A DNA stretch of 19,912 nucleotides from Prado023 sp032123675. GTDB taxonomy: Bacteria; Actinomycetota; Actinomycetes; S36-B12; CAIYMF01. Each line of letters begins with the position of its first letter. Position 1 is the stretch's first letter. Shown here piece after piece: positions 6,867 through 13,898 of the stretch. The notes beneath the pieces were generated by a model that saw nothing but the letters and a program-made list of their open reading frames with translations, made no database searches and was not told the origin of the DNA. A program made the position numbers and the translations under genes. The stretch lies in NCBI GenBank assembly GCA_032123675.1, contig JAQBEX010000023.1, positions 1-19,912 on the forward strand, written 5' to 3'.

Positions 6867-8915
6867 GTGGTTTCCGACCGTACCGCGCACGTGTTCGGCC
6901 AGTCGTTGACCGAACTGGCAGGCCCAGGGTCGCTCCCCCGACCCGGCCAGCTTGAGGCAGTGGCCGCCCTGGTCGAGGGTCGTGAGCGGGTGCTGGTGGT
7001 GCAGGCCACGGGATGGGGCAAGTCCCTGGTGTACTGGACGGCCACCCGCCTGCTGCGCGCAGCGGGGTCCGGCCCGACGGTGGTGATCTCTCCCCTCCTG
7101 GCACTCATGCGTGACCAGATCGCGGCGGCGGCTCGGGTCGGGCTGGTTGCAGTCTCGGTGAACTCCGCGAACTTCGATGACTGGGAGGGCGTATTCCAGG
7201 CGCTCCGAGCCGACCAGGTCGACGTGCTGCTGGTGTCCCCCGAAAGGCTCGCCAACCCCAGGTTCGCTGACTTGGCATTGCCCCTGCTGGCCCGGTCCGG
7301 ACTGTTGGTGATCGATGAGGCGCACTGCATCTCGGACTGGGGTTTCGACTTCCGCCCCGACTACCAGCGGTTGACCAACCTGCTGCTCCACCTGGGCCCG
7401 CAGGCCCCGGTCCTGGCGACCACCGCCACCGCCAACGCCCGGGTCACCGCTGATGTCGCAGCCCAGTTGGGCCCGTCGACACGGGTGCTGCGGGGCGACC
7501 TGGCCCGGACCTCCCTGGCGCTGTCAGTAGTCCCTGGACTCTCTGCGGTCGAGCGCTTCGCCTGGGTCGACCAGGCCCTGCGCCAGGTGGACGGTTCGGG
7601 AATCGTGTACTGCCCGACCGTTGCGATGTGCGAGTCGTTGGCCGAGTTCCTCTCCCGGGCGGGCCACACGGTTGCCGCCTACAACGGCAAGACCGCCCCG
7701 GAGGCCCGGGAACACATCGAGGATGCGCTGCGCGACAACGCCCTGAAGGCAGTGGTCGCCACGTCCGCGCTGGGGATGGGCTACGACAAGCCGGACCTGG
7801 CGTTCTGCGTGCACCTGGGCAGCCCCAGCTCCCCGGTGGCCTACTACCAACAGGTCGGTCGCGCCGGAAGGCAGCTCGACCACGCCCTCGGGGTCCTGCT
7901 GCCGGCCGGGGACACCGACGAGCAGCTGTGGGCATACTTCGCCACCGCCAGCCTGCCCGACCCGCAGCTCGCTCGCACGGTCCTTGAGTCGCTCGCCGAT
8001 GGGCCGCGGACACTTGTGGATCTGGAGAGCGAGACCGGCGGCAGGCGGACCCGCCTTGAGGCGCTGCTCAAGCAACTGCACGTCGACGGGGCTGTTCGCC
8101 GCGACGGCAGCCAGTGGTGCGCCACCGGACAGGGCTGGGTCTACGACCAGGCCAAGTACGACGCGGTGATCGCCGAACGGCGGGCCGAGGCTGGCTTGAT
8201 GCGCCAGTACGCATCCGGGACCCGCTGCCTCATGCAGGTCCTCATCGAAGCCCTCGACGATACGGCCGCCCAGCCATGTGGCCGCTGCTCGGCCTGCACC
8301 GGCCACCTACCACCGCCAGGTGCCCGGCCCGACCCCGCGGCGGTGAGTGCGGCGACCGCGTTCCTGCGCAGCCAGACCTGGGTGGTCGCCCCGCGGAAGC
8401 TGTGGCCCCGAGGGGTGTCGCGCTCGGGCAAGATCGTCGCCTGCTCCGAGGGCAGGGCGCTCGTCTACGCCGATGATCCGGGCTGGCCTGAGTTGGTCTC
8501 CGAGCTCGATGGCCCAGACTCCCCGCCGAGCCCAGAGCTCATCGACGCCCTGGTCGGGGTCCTGCACGACTGGCGGCCACCCAAGCCTGCTGCCATCGCG
8601 GCCGTCCCCGACCCTGCGCATCCGCAACGAGTCGCAGGCCTCGTTGCGGCTCTCTCGACGCGACTCCGACTGCCCGTGATCGACGCACTGGCCTGGGTCG
8701 GTCCCGCCGTGCCGGACAAGCTCGCGTCCGGCGCCCACGTGGCCAAACTCGAAGCCCGACTCCAATGGACCGGCGACATCGGCATCCCCGCACAAGGGAT
8801 CCTCCTGATCAGCGCGTCGGCACGCACCCGGTGGACCCAGACGGTCGCGTCTGCGTTGTTCCGCGAAGCCGGAGCAACCGACGTGCTTCCACTCGTGGCG
8901 CACCTGAAGCCGTAG
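6867..8915 (+). CDS. recQ: RecQ-family ATP-dependent DNA helicase with PRTase-like C-terminus
   Basis: A 682-aa superfamily 2 helicase. Motif I is ATGWGKS (47-53), motif II DEAHCISDWGFDFRPDY (140-156), motif III TTATA (185-189), motif V ATSALGMGYDKPD (298-310) and motif VI QQVGRAGRQ (328-336). A zinc site fits Cys454, Cys471, Cys474 and Cys477, as in RecQ. Residues 480-682 replace the usual HRDC region; they end in ILLISASARTRWTQTVASAL (645-664), resembling the PRPP-binding loop of ComF-type phosphoribosyltransferases seen in actinobacterial RecQ homologues, but the usual paired Asp are missing. RecQ unwinds branched or nicked DNA in recombination and repair. The GTG at 6867 follows GAGGGGGA by about five nt; TAGACT at 6810-6815 is a candidate -10 box. 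Confidence 0.9.
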   Translation: MVSDRTAHVFGQSLTELAGPGSLPRPGQLEAVAALVEGRERVLVVQATGWGKSLVYWTATRLLRAAGSGPTVVISPLLALMRDQIAAAARVGLVAVSVNSANFDDWEGVFQALRADQVDVLLVSPERLANPRFADLALPLLARSGLLVIDEAHCISDWGFDFRPDYQRLTNLLLHLGPQAPVLATTATANARVTADVAAQLGPSTRVLRGDLARTSLALSVVPGLSAVERFAWVDQALRQVDGSGIVYCPTVAMCESLAEFLSRAGHTVAAYNGKTAPEAREHIEDALRDNALKAVVATSALGMGYDKPDLAFCVHLGSPSSPVAYYQQVGRAGRQLDHALGVLLPAGDTDEQLWAYFATASLPDPQLARTVLESLADGPRTLVDLESETGGRRTRLEALLKQLHVDGAVRRDGSQWCATGQGWVYDQAKYDAVIAERRAEAGLMRQYASGTRCLMQVLIEALDDTAAQPCGRCSACTGHLPPPGARPDPAAVSAATAFLRSQTWVVAPRKLWPRGVSRSGKIVACSEGRALVYADDPGWPELVSELDGPDSPPSPELIDALVGVLHDWRPPKPAAIAAVPDPAHPQRVAGLVAALSTRLRLPVIDALAWVGPAVPDKLASGAHVAKLEARLQWTGDIGIPAQGILLISASARTRWTQTVASALFREAGATDVLPLVAHLKP

Positions 8916-9285
8916 GCGCCTCCCGGGCTCGGGCCGGTACTCACCGTTGGCGCACAACCGCGCGGCGAGCGGCACGAGCCCCGCGGAAGGCGATCGGCGC
9001 GTGCCCACACCGTCAACTGGCCATCCCCACGCACTGTCCGCGTCGGGATAGAACCGTGCAGCGGCCTCTCCTGGCGGCCAGACGATGGGGCGGGGAGTCG
9101 GGCTGGCGATCGATGGCGCTTCGGTGAGGATCCTGAACAACAGATCCTTCTTGTGCTGCATCCGAGTTGAGTCTCGGCCACGTGGCTGGGTCACGTCCAC
9201 GCGAGCGGCCGCGACGAACTGGCCGCTGCCGACTCCGGGCCCCGCGGAAAGCCGTCCCCGGTCGACCCGCCGGGCGCCGAGGCCG
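8916..9285. other. Spacer without a convincing gene
   Basis: About 370 bases between RecQ and the convergent small gene ending at 9286. A minus-strand frame starting with ATG at 9160 has plausible amino-acid composition (MQHKKDLLFRILTEAPS) for about 80 codons, but then continues deep into recQ without stopping and has no ribosome binding site. It may be a decayed gene or chance. No repeat, RNA gene or clear terminator was seen. Confidence 0.35.
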
Positions 9286-9465
9286 TCAGGCCCTGCGCCT
9301 GCGCCAGCGGTGCGGTCGCGCCTTGTCCATCGGACGAGCGCGTGAAAGCGCGGCCTGTTGCATGAGCGCTTCCACCTGGATATCGCGGATCGCTTGACCA
9401 AGGGCCTCCGCGTCACCATCGTGGTCGCGGACCATCTGCGGATCGATACTTGGCGACCCCGTCAT
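9286..9465 (-). CDS. Small protein (59 aa), unrecognised
   Basis: A 59-codon gene whose ATG at 9465 is preceded by GAGGAGGTG with a 6-nt gap, one of the best ribosome binding sites in the window; this is the main reason to believe it. The N-terminal half is acidic (IDPQMVRDHDGDAEALGQ), the middle helical (IRDIQVEALMQQAAL), and the C-terminus strongly basic (RPHRWRRRRA), which would suit binding nucleic acid or an acidic partner. It lies 136 nt downstream of the DUF1905 gene on the same strand. No family is recognised. Confidence 0.6.
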   Translation of the reverse strand: MTGSPSIDPQMVRDHDGDAEALGQAIRDIQVEALMQQAALSRARPMDKARPHRWRRRRA

Positions 9466-9601
9466 AGCGCCCACCTCCTCAAGATCACCAGACGCGCCCC
9501 GACCCTGACTGGCCCCAGCGGATCAGCACCTGACCGCTGCGCAGCGCTGCACCTGAGAAGGTCGCGCTGAAGGCGATGGGGACCAGCCGTTGGACACGCC
9601 G

Positions 9602-9904
9602 CTACTCGATCACCCTGAGTTCGACGGCCGGGATCGACCCAGCCTCGAGGTCCTCGGCCCTGCGAACGGCCTTCTTCACGGGCAGGACGTAGGTCTTGCG
9701 CGCCTTGTCCGGGAACAGCGACGTGCGCCAGGTCGTCGTCCCGATCGTGACCTCCACACGAATCGATCCGAAACCGCCGGCACGAGCCCCGAACCGTTCC
9801 TCGATGTCGTCGGCCGCATCTTCGGGAACGCTGACGAAATACCACGACGCCTGGCTCTCCCACTCCCAGAGCTCGGAGCCGAACGAGTACACGGCCGCGG
9901 ACAT
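9602..9904 (-). CDS. DUF1905 domain protein
   Basis: A 100-aa protein that is essentially one DUF1905 domain: ELWEWESQASWYFVSVPED at 11-29, ERFGARAGGFGSIRVEVTIG at 36-55, TTWRTSLFPDKARKTYVLPV at 57-76 and a C-terminal strand VELRVIE. The family is a small beta-barrel, often fused to or near YdeI/OmdA-type domains; its biochemical role is not established. The full expected domain length is present. The ATG at 9904 lies six nt after TATGGT (9916-9911) without a Shine-Dalgarno sequence, so a leaderless mRNA is likely. A hexamer microsatellite lies just upstream of this promoter. Confidence 0.85.
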   Translation of the reverse strand: MSAAVYSFGSELWEWESQASWYFVSVPEDAADDIEERFGARAGGFGSIRVEVTIGTTTWRTSLFPDKARKTYVLPVKKAVRRAEDLEAGSIPAVELRVIE

Positions 9905-9910
9905 CTCGCA

Positions 9911-9916
9911 ACCATA
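9911..9916 (-). promoter_or_regulatory. -10 element TATGGT of the DUF1905 gene
   Basis: TATGGT on the minus strand ends six nt before the ATG at 9904. The region where a -35 box would lie (about 9934-9939) touches the start of the hexamer repeat. Confidence 0.55.
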
Positions 9917-9937
9917 CAGACGGCCCGCCGCCGCCGT

Positions 9938-9971
9938 CGGAGACGGAGACGGAGACGGAGACGGAGACGGA
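9938..9971. repeat. CGGAGA hexamer microsatellite
   Basis: Five perfect tandem copies of CGGAGA followed by CGGA. The array lies 22 bp upstream of the -10 box of the DUF1905 gene, at or just beyond the expected -35 position. Confidence 0.95.
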
Positions 9972-10118
9972 CAAGCCGTTCACCTCCAGTCCACTCGGAG
10001 CCTTGTCCCGTCCCTCATGGCGCGCCGGGAGAGCCGTGCACGATGACAGGCGCGACTGCCCCGATGGTGAACACGCCCGAAGACCCACTCCAGCGGGCGG
10101 GGCCGGACTCGACAGGAC

Positions 10119-10124
10119 TACGGT
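10119..10124 (+). promoter_or_regulatory. -10 element TACGGT, leaderless flavodoxin start
   Basis: TACGGT is followed by seven nt and then the ATG at 10132; no Shine-Dalgarno sequence is present. Confidence 0.5.
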
Positions 10125-10131
10125 CGAGCGC

Positions 10132-10653
10132 ATGAGGGCGGTGGTCATCTACGAGTCCATGTTCGGCGACAACCAGCAGGTGGCTCGCGCCATCGCCGCG
10201 GGGCTGCAGGAGGCTGGGGTGACCGCCGAAGCCGTCGAGGTGGGCGTCGCGCCGACCGACATCGGCGCCGACATCGACTTGTTGGTCGTCGGATCACCCA
10301 ACCACGCGTGGAGCCTGCCCCGGGCAAGCACCCGGCAGAGCGCGCTTGAGCAAGCCGACGGGCCGCTGGTCAGCCAGGGGATCGGCGTTCGGGAGTGGCT
10401 GGGCCAGGCCACCCTTCCGAACGGGATCATGACTGTCGCCTACGACACCCGTGGCTCGCGCCCCAAGGCGGTCGTCGCAATGGACCACGCCTCGGCGAGC
10501 ATCGAGAAGGCACTGACCCGGCGGGGTGGGACCCCATTGGTGAAGGCCGAGCACTTCCGGGTCGCCGACATGAAGGGCCCGCTTGAGCCGGGCGAGGAGG
10601 ATCGCGCCCACGCATGGGGCACAACGATGGGACGGCAGGCCTTGTCCCCTTGA
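10132..10653 (+). CDS. Flavodoxin family protein
   Basis: A 173-aa single-domain protein. The first strand and phosphate loop read VVIYESMFGDNQQVARAI (4-21), the FMN-phosphate binding loop of flavodoxins. LLVVGSPNHAWSLPR at 50-64 gives the second strand and the loop that contacts the isoalloxazine ring, with Trp60 a candidate stacking residue. IMTVAYDTRGS at 99-109 gives the third. FMN binding and electron transfer are expected from the family; the partner is not shown by the context, since no reductase is adjacent. The start at 10132 fits both the domain and the TACGGT box seven nt upstream. The gene runs straight into a tandem repeat block. Confidence 0.85.
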   Translation: MRAVVIYESMFGDNQQVARAIAAGLQEAGVTAEAVEVGVAPTDIGADIDLLVVGSPNHAWSLPRASTRQSALEQADGPLVSQGIGVREWLGQATLPNGIMTVAYDTRGSRPKAVVAMDHASASIEKALTRRGGTPLVKAEHFRVADMKGPLEPGEEDRAHAWGTTMGRQALSP

Positions 10654-10657
10654 AGCT

Positions 10658-10857
10658 GCGGCCGTGCCGGCGGACGTCCGGTTGATGCGGCCGTGCCGGC
10701 GGGTGTCCGGTTGATGCGGCCGTGCCAGCGCGTAGCGAACTGCCCGGCCGGCGGGCGTCCGGTAGATACGGCCTTGCCAGCGGGTAGCGAACCGCCCGGC
10801 CGGCGGGCGTCCGGTAGATCCGGCCGCGCCAGCGGGTATCCGGTTCCGAAGCGCGCG
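10658..10857. repeat. Compound tandem repeats downstream of flavodoxin
   Basis: Two 29-bp units (10658-10686, 10687-10715) sharing GGCCGTGCCGGCGG and GTCCGGTTGAT are followed by two 52-bp units (10716-10767, 10768-10819). The 52-bp units start and end similarly (GCCAGCG ... GTCCGGTAGAT) but carry an inserted AGCGAAC-GCCCGGCC block. A fifth partial unit starts at 10820. The block begins five nt after the flavodoxin stop. All frames are low-complexity, so it is probably not coding. Confidence 0.85.
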
Positions 10858-11019
10858 CGATGGCCACCGTTTCGACCGACCCCTCCCGGCGTCACGCGCC
10901 AACCGCGCACGCAAGACCCCGAATACCCGTCCCCACCGGCCGCTATCGGTGGCTTGCGAGCGCGGTTCGCGACACGGCCCGCAGGCTGCACCTCTATCGG
11001 TGTCCTTCGTGTGCGGTTC
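10858..11019. repeat. Structured interspersed repeat, copy 1
   Basis: Contains three copies of a 26-bp unit that starts CTATCGGTG and ends GCGCGGTTC: one inverted and degenerate (10901-10926) and two direct (10943-10968, 10994-11019), with 16- and 25-nt gaps. A further shared segment begins at CGATGG-CACCGTTT, 43 nt before the first unit. The inverted and first direct units could pair into a large imperfect hairpin. The same architecture and spacing recur at 14362-14523. No reading frame is conserved between the copies. Confidence 0.8.
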
Positions 11020-11091
11020 GGATCCAGATGACGCTCCAGGCGCACTGCACCGATGGCCATGTCGTACGTCTGCTGAGGTGCCGGTCCACGT

Positions 11092-11136
11092 GGCCGTGAG
11101 CCACCGGGCCGTGAGCCACCCGGCCGTGGGCCACGC
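11092..11136. repeat. Three 15-bp tandem repeats
   Basis: Three consecutive units GGCCGTGAGCCACCG, GGCCGTGAGCCACCC and GGCCGTGGGCCACGC. They lie between the structured repeat and the arginine deiminase promoter. Confidence 0.85.
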
Positions 11137-11230
11137 GTCCGTTCCCCCGGGTCGGCTGCACTCCTCGCCCGATGCCGGGCCGGCTCTCCACTGGATCCCG
11201 GCAGGCGTTGCCCTCGCCACCTGCCTGCCC

Positions 11231-11236
11231 TAGGTT
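11231..11236 (+). promoter_or_regulatory. -10 element TAGGTT, leaderless arginine deiminase start
   Basis: TAGGTT is followed by seven nt and then the GTG at 11244. No Shine-Dalgarno sequence is present, so the transcript probably begins at the GTG. Confidence 0.55.
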
Positions 11237-11243
11237 GACCAGA

Positions 11244-12503
11244 GTGACGACGAACTCAGGTGCCGCGGTCCAGTACGGGGTCCATTCCGAGGTCGGCAGG
11301 CTGCGCAAGGTGATGGTGTGTGCGCCCGGCCTCGCCCACACCCGCCTTACCCCCTCGAATTGCCACGACCTGCTCTTCGACGACGTGCTGTGGGTGCAGA
11401 GCGCCCAGCGCGATCACCTCGAGTTCGTGGCCACGATGCGCGATCTCGATATCGAGGTAGTGGAGATGCACAACCTCCTCGCCGAGACGGTCGCTGATCC
11501 GGCGGCGAGGGCGTGGATCCTTGACCACCAGATCATCCCCAACCAGGTGGGCGTCGGACTCGTCGATGAGGTTCGGTCCTACCTCGACGGGCTGTCCGGG
11601 CATGCGCTGGCTGAGACGCTGCTCGGCGGACTCTCGACCGATGAGTTCCCGGAGACACACGGTGGGGACATGATCCGCCTCGTGCGCGACGCGGCTGGGG
11701 TCAACGAGTACCTGCTTCCACCCCTGCCGAACACGCTGTACACCCGGGACACCACCTGCTGGATCTACGGCGGGGTGACCCTGAACCCCCTGTACTGGCC
11801 TGCCCGCCGCGAGGAGACGATCCTGGCCTCTGCGATCTACAAGTTCCACCCGGACTTCGCCGGGCAGGTCAACGTCTGGTGGGGCGACCCCACCCGTGAC
11901 TGGGGCATGGCCACCGTCGAGGGCGGCGACGTCATGCCGATCGGCAACCGCACCGTCCTCATCGGGATGGGCGAGCGCACCTCCCGCCAGGGCATCAGCC
12001 AGGTGGCGCGCGCCCTGTTCGCGGAAGGGGCCGTGGACCGCGTGATAGTTGCCGCGCTGCCGAAGATTCGCGCGGCGATGCACCTGGACACAGTCTTCAC
12101 CTTCGCCGACCGCGACCTGGTCCTGCTGTACCCCGACGTCGTCTACGGGATTGACACGTTCTCCTACTACCCCGCGGACAACGCTGCCGGAGTCGAGTTG
12201 CGCAAGGAGGACAAGCCGTTCGTCGACGTGGTCGCAGGCGCCCTCGGCCTGCCAGCCCTCCGGGTTGTGGAGACCGGCGGCAACGCGTACGTGCGGGAAC
12301 GTACCCAGTGGGACAGCGGGGCGAACCTGGTGGCAGCCTCCCCCGGGGTGGTCTTCGCCTACGACCGCAACACCTACACCAACAGCCTGCTGCGGGCACA
12401 GGGCGTCGAGGTGCTCGAGATTCGTGGGGCAGAACTCGGTCGCGGACGCGGCGGCGGCCACTGCATGACCTGCCCGATCATCCGCGACCCACTGGACGCC
12501 TGA
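11244..12503 (+). CDS. arcA: Arginine deiminase
   Basis: A 419-aa arginine deiminase, hydrolysing L-arginine to L-citrulline and ammonia in the cytoplasm. GVHSEVGRLRKVMVCAPG (12-29) and LLFDDVLWV (43-51) are hallmark N-terminal motifs. The central part holds IYKFHPDFAG, EGGDVMPIG and the MHLDTVFTFAD motif with the catalytic His. The C-terminus is GGGHCMTCPIIRDPLD, Cys407 being the expected nucleophile. Length equals that of characterised bacterial enzymes, so it looks complete and active. The GTG start follows TAGGTT by seven nt; upstream in-frame ATGs precede this promoter and add no family sequence. No ornithine carbamoyltransferase, carbamate kinase or arginine/ornithine antiporter is next to it, so the usual arc operon is absent here. 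Downstream is a hairpin, then an AI-2E family permease. Confidence 0.95.
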   Translation: MTTNSGAAVQYGVHSEVGRLRKVMVCAPGLAHTRLTPSNCHDLLFDDVLWVQSAQRDHLEFVATMRDLDIEVVEMHNLLAETVADPAARAWILDHQIIPNQVGVGLVDEVRSYLDGLSGHALAETLLGGLSTDEFPETHGGDMIRLVRDAAGVNEYLLPPLPNTLYTRDTTCWIYGGVTLNPLYWPARREETILASAIYKFHPDFAGQVNVWWGDPTRDWGMATVEGGDVMPIGNRTVLIGMGERTSRQGISQVARALFAEGAVDRVIVAALPKIRAAMHLDTVFTFADRDLVLLYPDVVYGIDTFSYYPADNAAGVELRKEDKPFVDVVAGALGLPALRVVETGGNAYVRERTQWDSGANLVAASPGVVFAYDRNTYTNSLLRAQGVEVLEIRGAELGRGRGGGHCMTCPIIRDPLDA

Positions 12504-12542
12504 GCCCTGAGCCGACCCTCCCACGGCCAGGCCCACGGCCAT

Positions 12543-12577
12543 CTCTTCGGTGGACACGCTCCTGGTCCACCAAGGGG
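12543..12577 (+). terminator. Hairpin after arginine deiminase
   Basis: A perfect 7-bp stem GGTGGAC/GTCCACC with a 9-nt loop, extended outward by five more pairs (two of them G-T) after one mismatch. It lies about 40 nt after the arcA stop and before the next promoter. Confidence 0.5.
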
Positions 12578-12602
12578 CGTCACGGTAGGACTCCGGTGCG
12601 CC

Positions 12603-12608
12603 TAGGGT
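12603..12608 (+). promoter_or_regulatory. -10 element TAGGGT upstream of the AI-2E permease
   Basis: TAGGGT identical to the boxes at 3294 and 6160, here 30 nt before the ATG at 12639. The leader then carries a GGAAGGG ribosome binding site about eight nt before the start, so this gene has a short leader. Confidence 0.45.
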
Positions 12609-12638
12609 TGGTGATACCTGCGTGGAAGGGCGGACCCC

Positions 12639-13898
12639 ATGCCTACAGATACAGACCACTCGTCACCGGACGACGCGAACCCCGACAACACGTCGGACCG
12701 GGCGATCACCCTTGCCCAGGCCGTGACCGCCCCGCCGGATCAGGCGGCGAACCTTCGGCCGCCATCCACGAGGATCTCAGTCTCGACCCGCACGATGTGG
12801 CAGTTCGTGGGGATCGTCCTGCTCACCCTGACGGCGATCTGGGCAGTGGGGCAGGCCCGCAGTGTGGTGTCCATTCTGGTCATCTCCTGGTTCTTCTCCC
12901 TCGCACTCGTCCCTGGGGTGGACTACTTCCACCGCAAGCGGGGCTGGAAGCGCGGGGCCGCCGTGGGCTTCATCTACATCACCGGCTTCATCGCTGTAGT
13001 TGTCCTGGTGGTCATCCTGATCCCGGCGATCGCGGCGATCGCCAAGGAGATCGGCGACAACGGTACGAAGTGGCTGACAAGCCTCGACGACTTCGTGTTC
13101 AGCACGTTCAACGTGCACATCGTCAGCGATCAGGCCGCCCAGGACGCCTCGGTCACCGTCGAGGAGTTCCTCTCCCAGTACTCGGACAACGTGACCGGAG
13201 CGGCCACCGGGCTGGTCAGCTCAGGCATCGGGCTGACCTTCAGCATGCTGACCATCGCCACGTTCACGTTCTACCTCACCGTCGCCTTCCCGACGCTGCA
13301 GCGCGGCCTGCTCTCCTGGTTCAAGCCGAACGTCCAGGAGCGCCTGGGCTGGACCATCGACCAGTCCGTGGTCCAGGTCGGCGGCTACCTGTACTCACGG
13401 CTGCTGCTGACCCTGATCAACGGCACCGGCTTCTTCATCACCATGGTCGCCGTTGGGGTGCCGGTCGGCTTGGCGCTCCCCCTGTCTGTCTTCGGCGGCT
13501 TCGTCTCGGAGTTCATCCCCCAGATCGGCACCTACATCGGTGGTGCGATCCCGGTGCTCCTGACCCTGTTCGTCCAGGGCCTCACGCCGGCCCTGATCGT
13601 GCTGGCATACGTGGTGATCTACCAACAGATCGAGAACTACTTCCTCAGCCCCAAGATCAGCGCCCAGACCATGGAGATCAACGGCGGGCTCGCCTTCGGC
13701 TCCGCACTGGTCGGCGGCTCGCTCTTCGGAGCGATGGGGGCATTCATGGCCCTGCCGGTGGCGGCGATGATCTTTGCGTTCATCACCAACTTCCGCAAGG
13801 GCCATGTGGTGGTCTACGAGTCCGTGTACTCCGCGGCCACGGAGGACAAGCCAACGGAGCAGCCGGAGATCACCGCCGACCCGGCGACCAGCACCTGA
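12639..13898 (+). CDS. AI-2E family transporter (UPF0118 permease)
   Basis: A 419-aa polytopic membrane protein of the AI-2E transporter family. A polar, disordered N-terminus (1-50) precedes paired membrane segments at about 54-72 and 76-94, one at 107-130, a soluble stretch (131-185) and further segments at about 192-215, 250-275, 276-292, 295-325 and 350-384. The family signatures FIPQIGTYIGGAIPVLLTL (292-310) and QQIENYFLSPKI (329-340) are both present. Members export diverse small molecules or act as Na+/H+ antiporters; few transport AI-2, so the substrate is open. The C-terminal tail is acidic. A decayed copy of residues about 318-348 plus the stop region lies 640 bp downstream. The start is supported by a GGAAGGG site. 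Confidence 0.9.
   Translation: MPTDTDHSSPDDANPDNTSDRAITLAQAVTAPPDQAANLRPPSTRISVSTRTMWQFVGIVLLTLTAIWAVGQARSVVSILVISWFFSLALVPGVDYFHRKRGWKRGAAVGFIYITGFIAVVVLVVILIPAIAAIAKEIGDNGTKWLTSLDDFVFSTFNVHIVSDQAAQDASVTVEEFLSQYSDNVTGAATGLVSSGIGLTFSMLTIATFTFYLTVAFPTLQRGLLSWFKPNVQERLGWTIDQSVVQVGGYLYSRLLLTLINGTGFFITMVAVGVPVGLALPLSVFGGFVSEFIPQIGTYIGGAIPVLLTLFVQGLTPALIVLAYVVIYQQIENYFLSPKISAQTMEINGGLAFGSALVGGSLFGAMGAFMALPVAAMIFAFITNFRKGHVVVYESVYSAATEDKPTEQPEITADPATST

Noticed and set aside
8916..9160. Minus-strand frame beginning MQHKKDLLFRILTEAPS
   Set aside because: Composition is plausible for about 80 codons, but it continues antisense through 600 bp of recQ, has no ribosome binding site or -10 box, and matches no family I know.
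10654..11243. CRISPR-like array in the repeat block
   Set aside because: Units are adjacent with no unique spacers, unit length changes within the array, and no cas genes are present.
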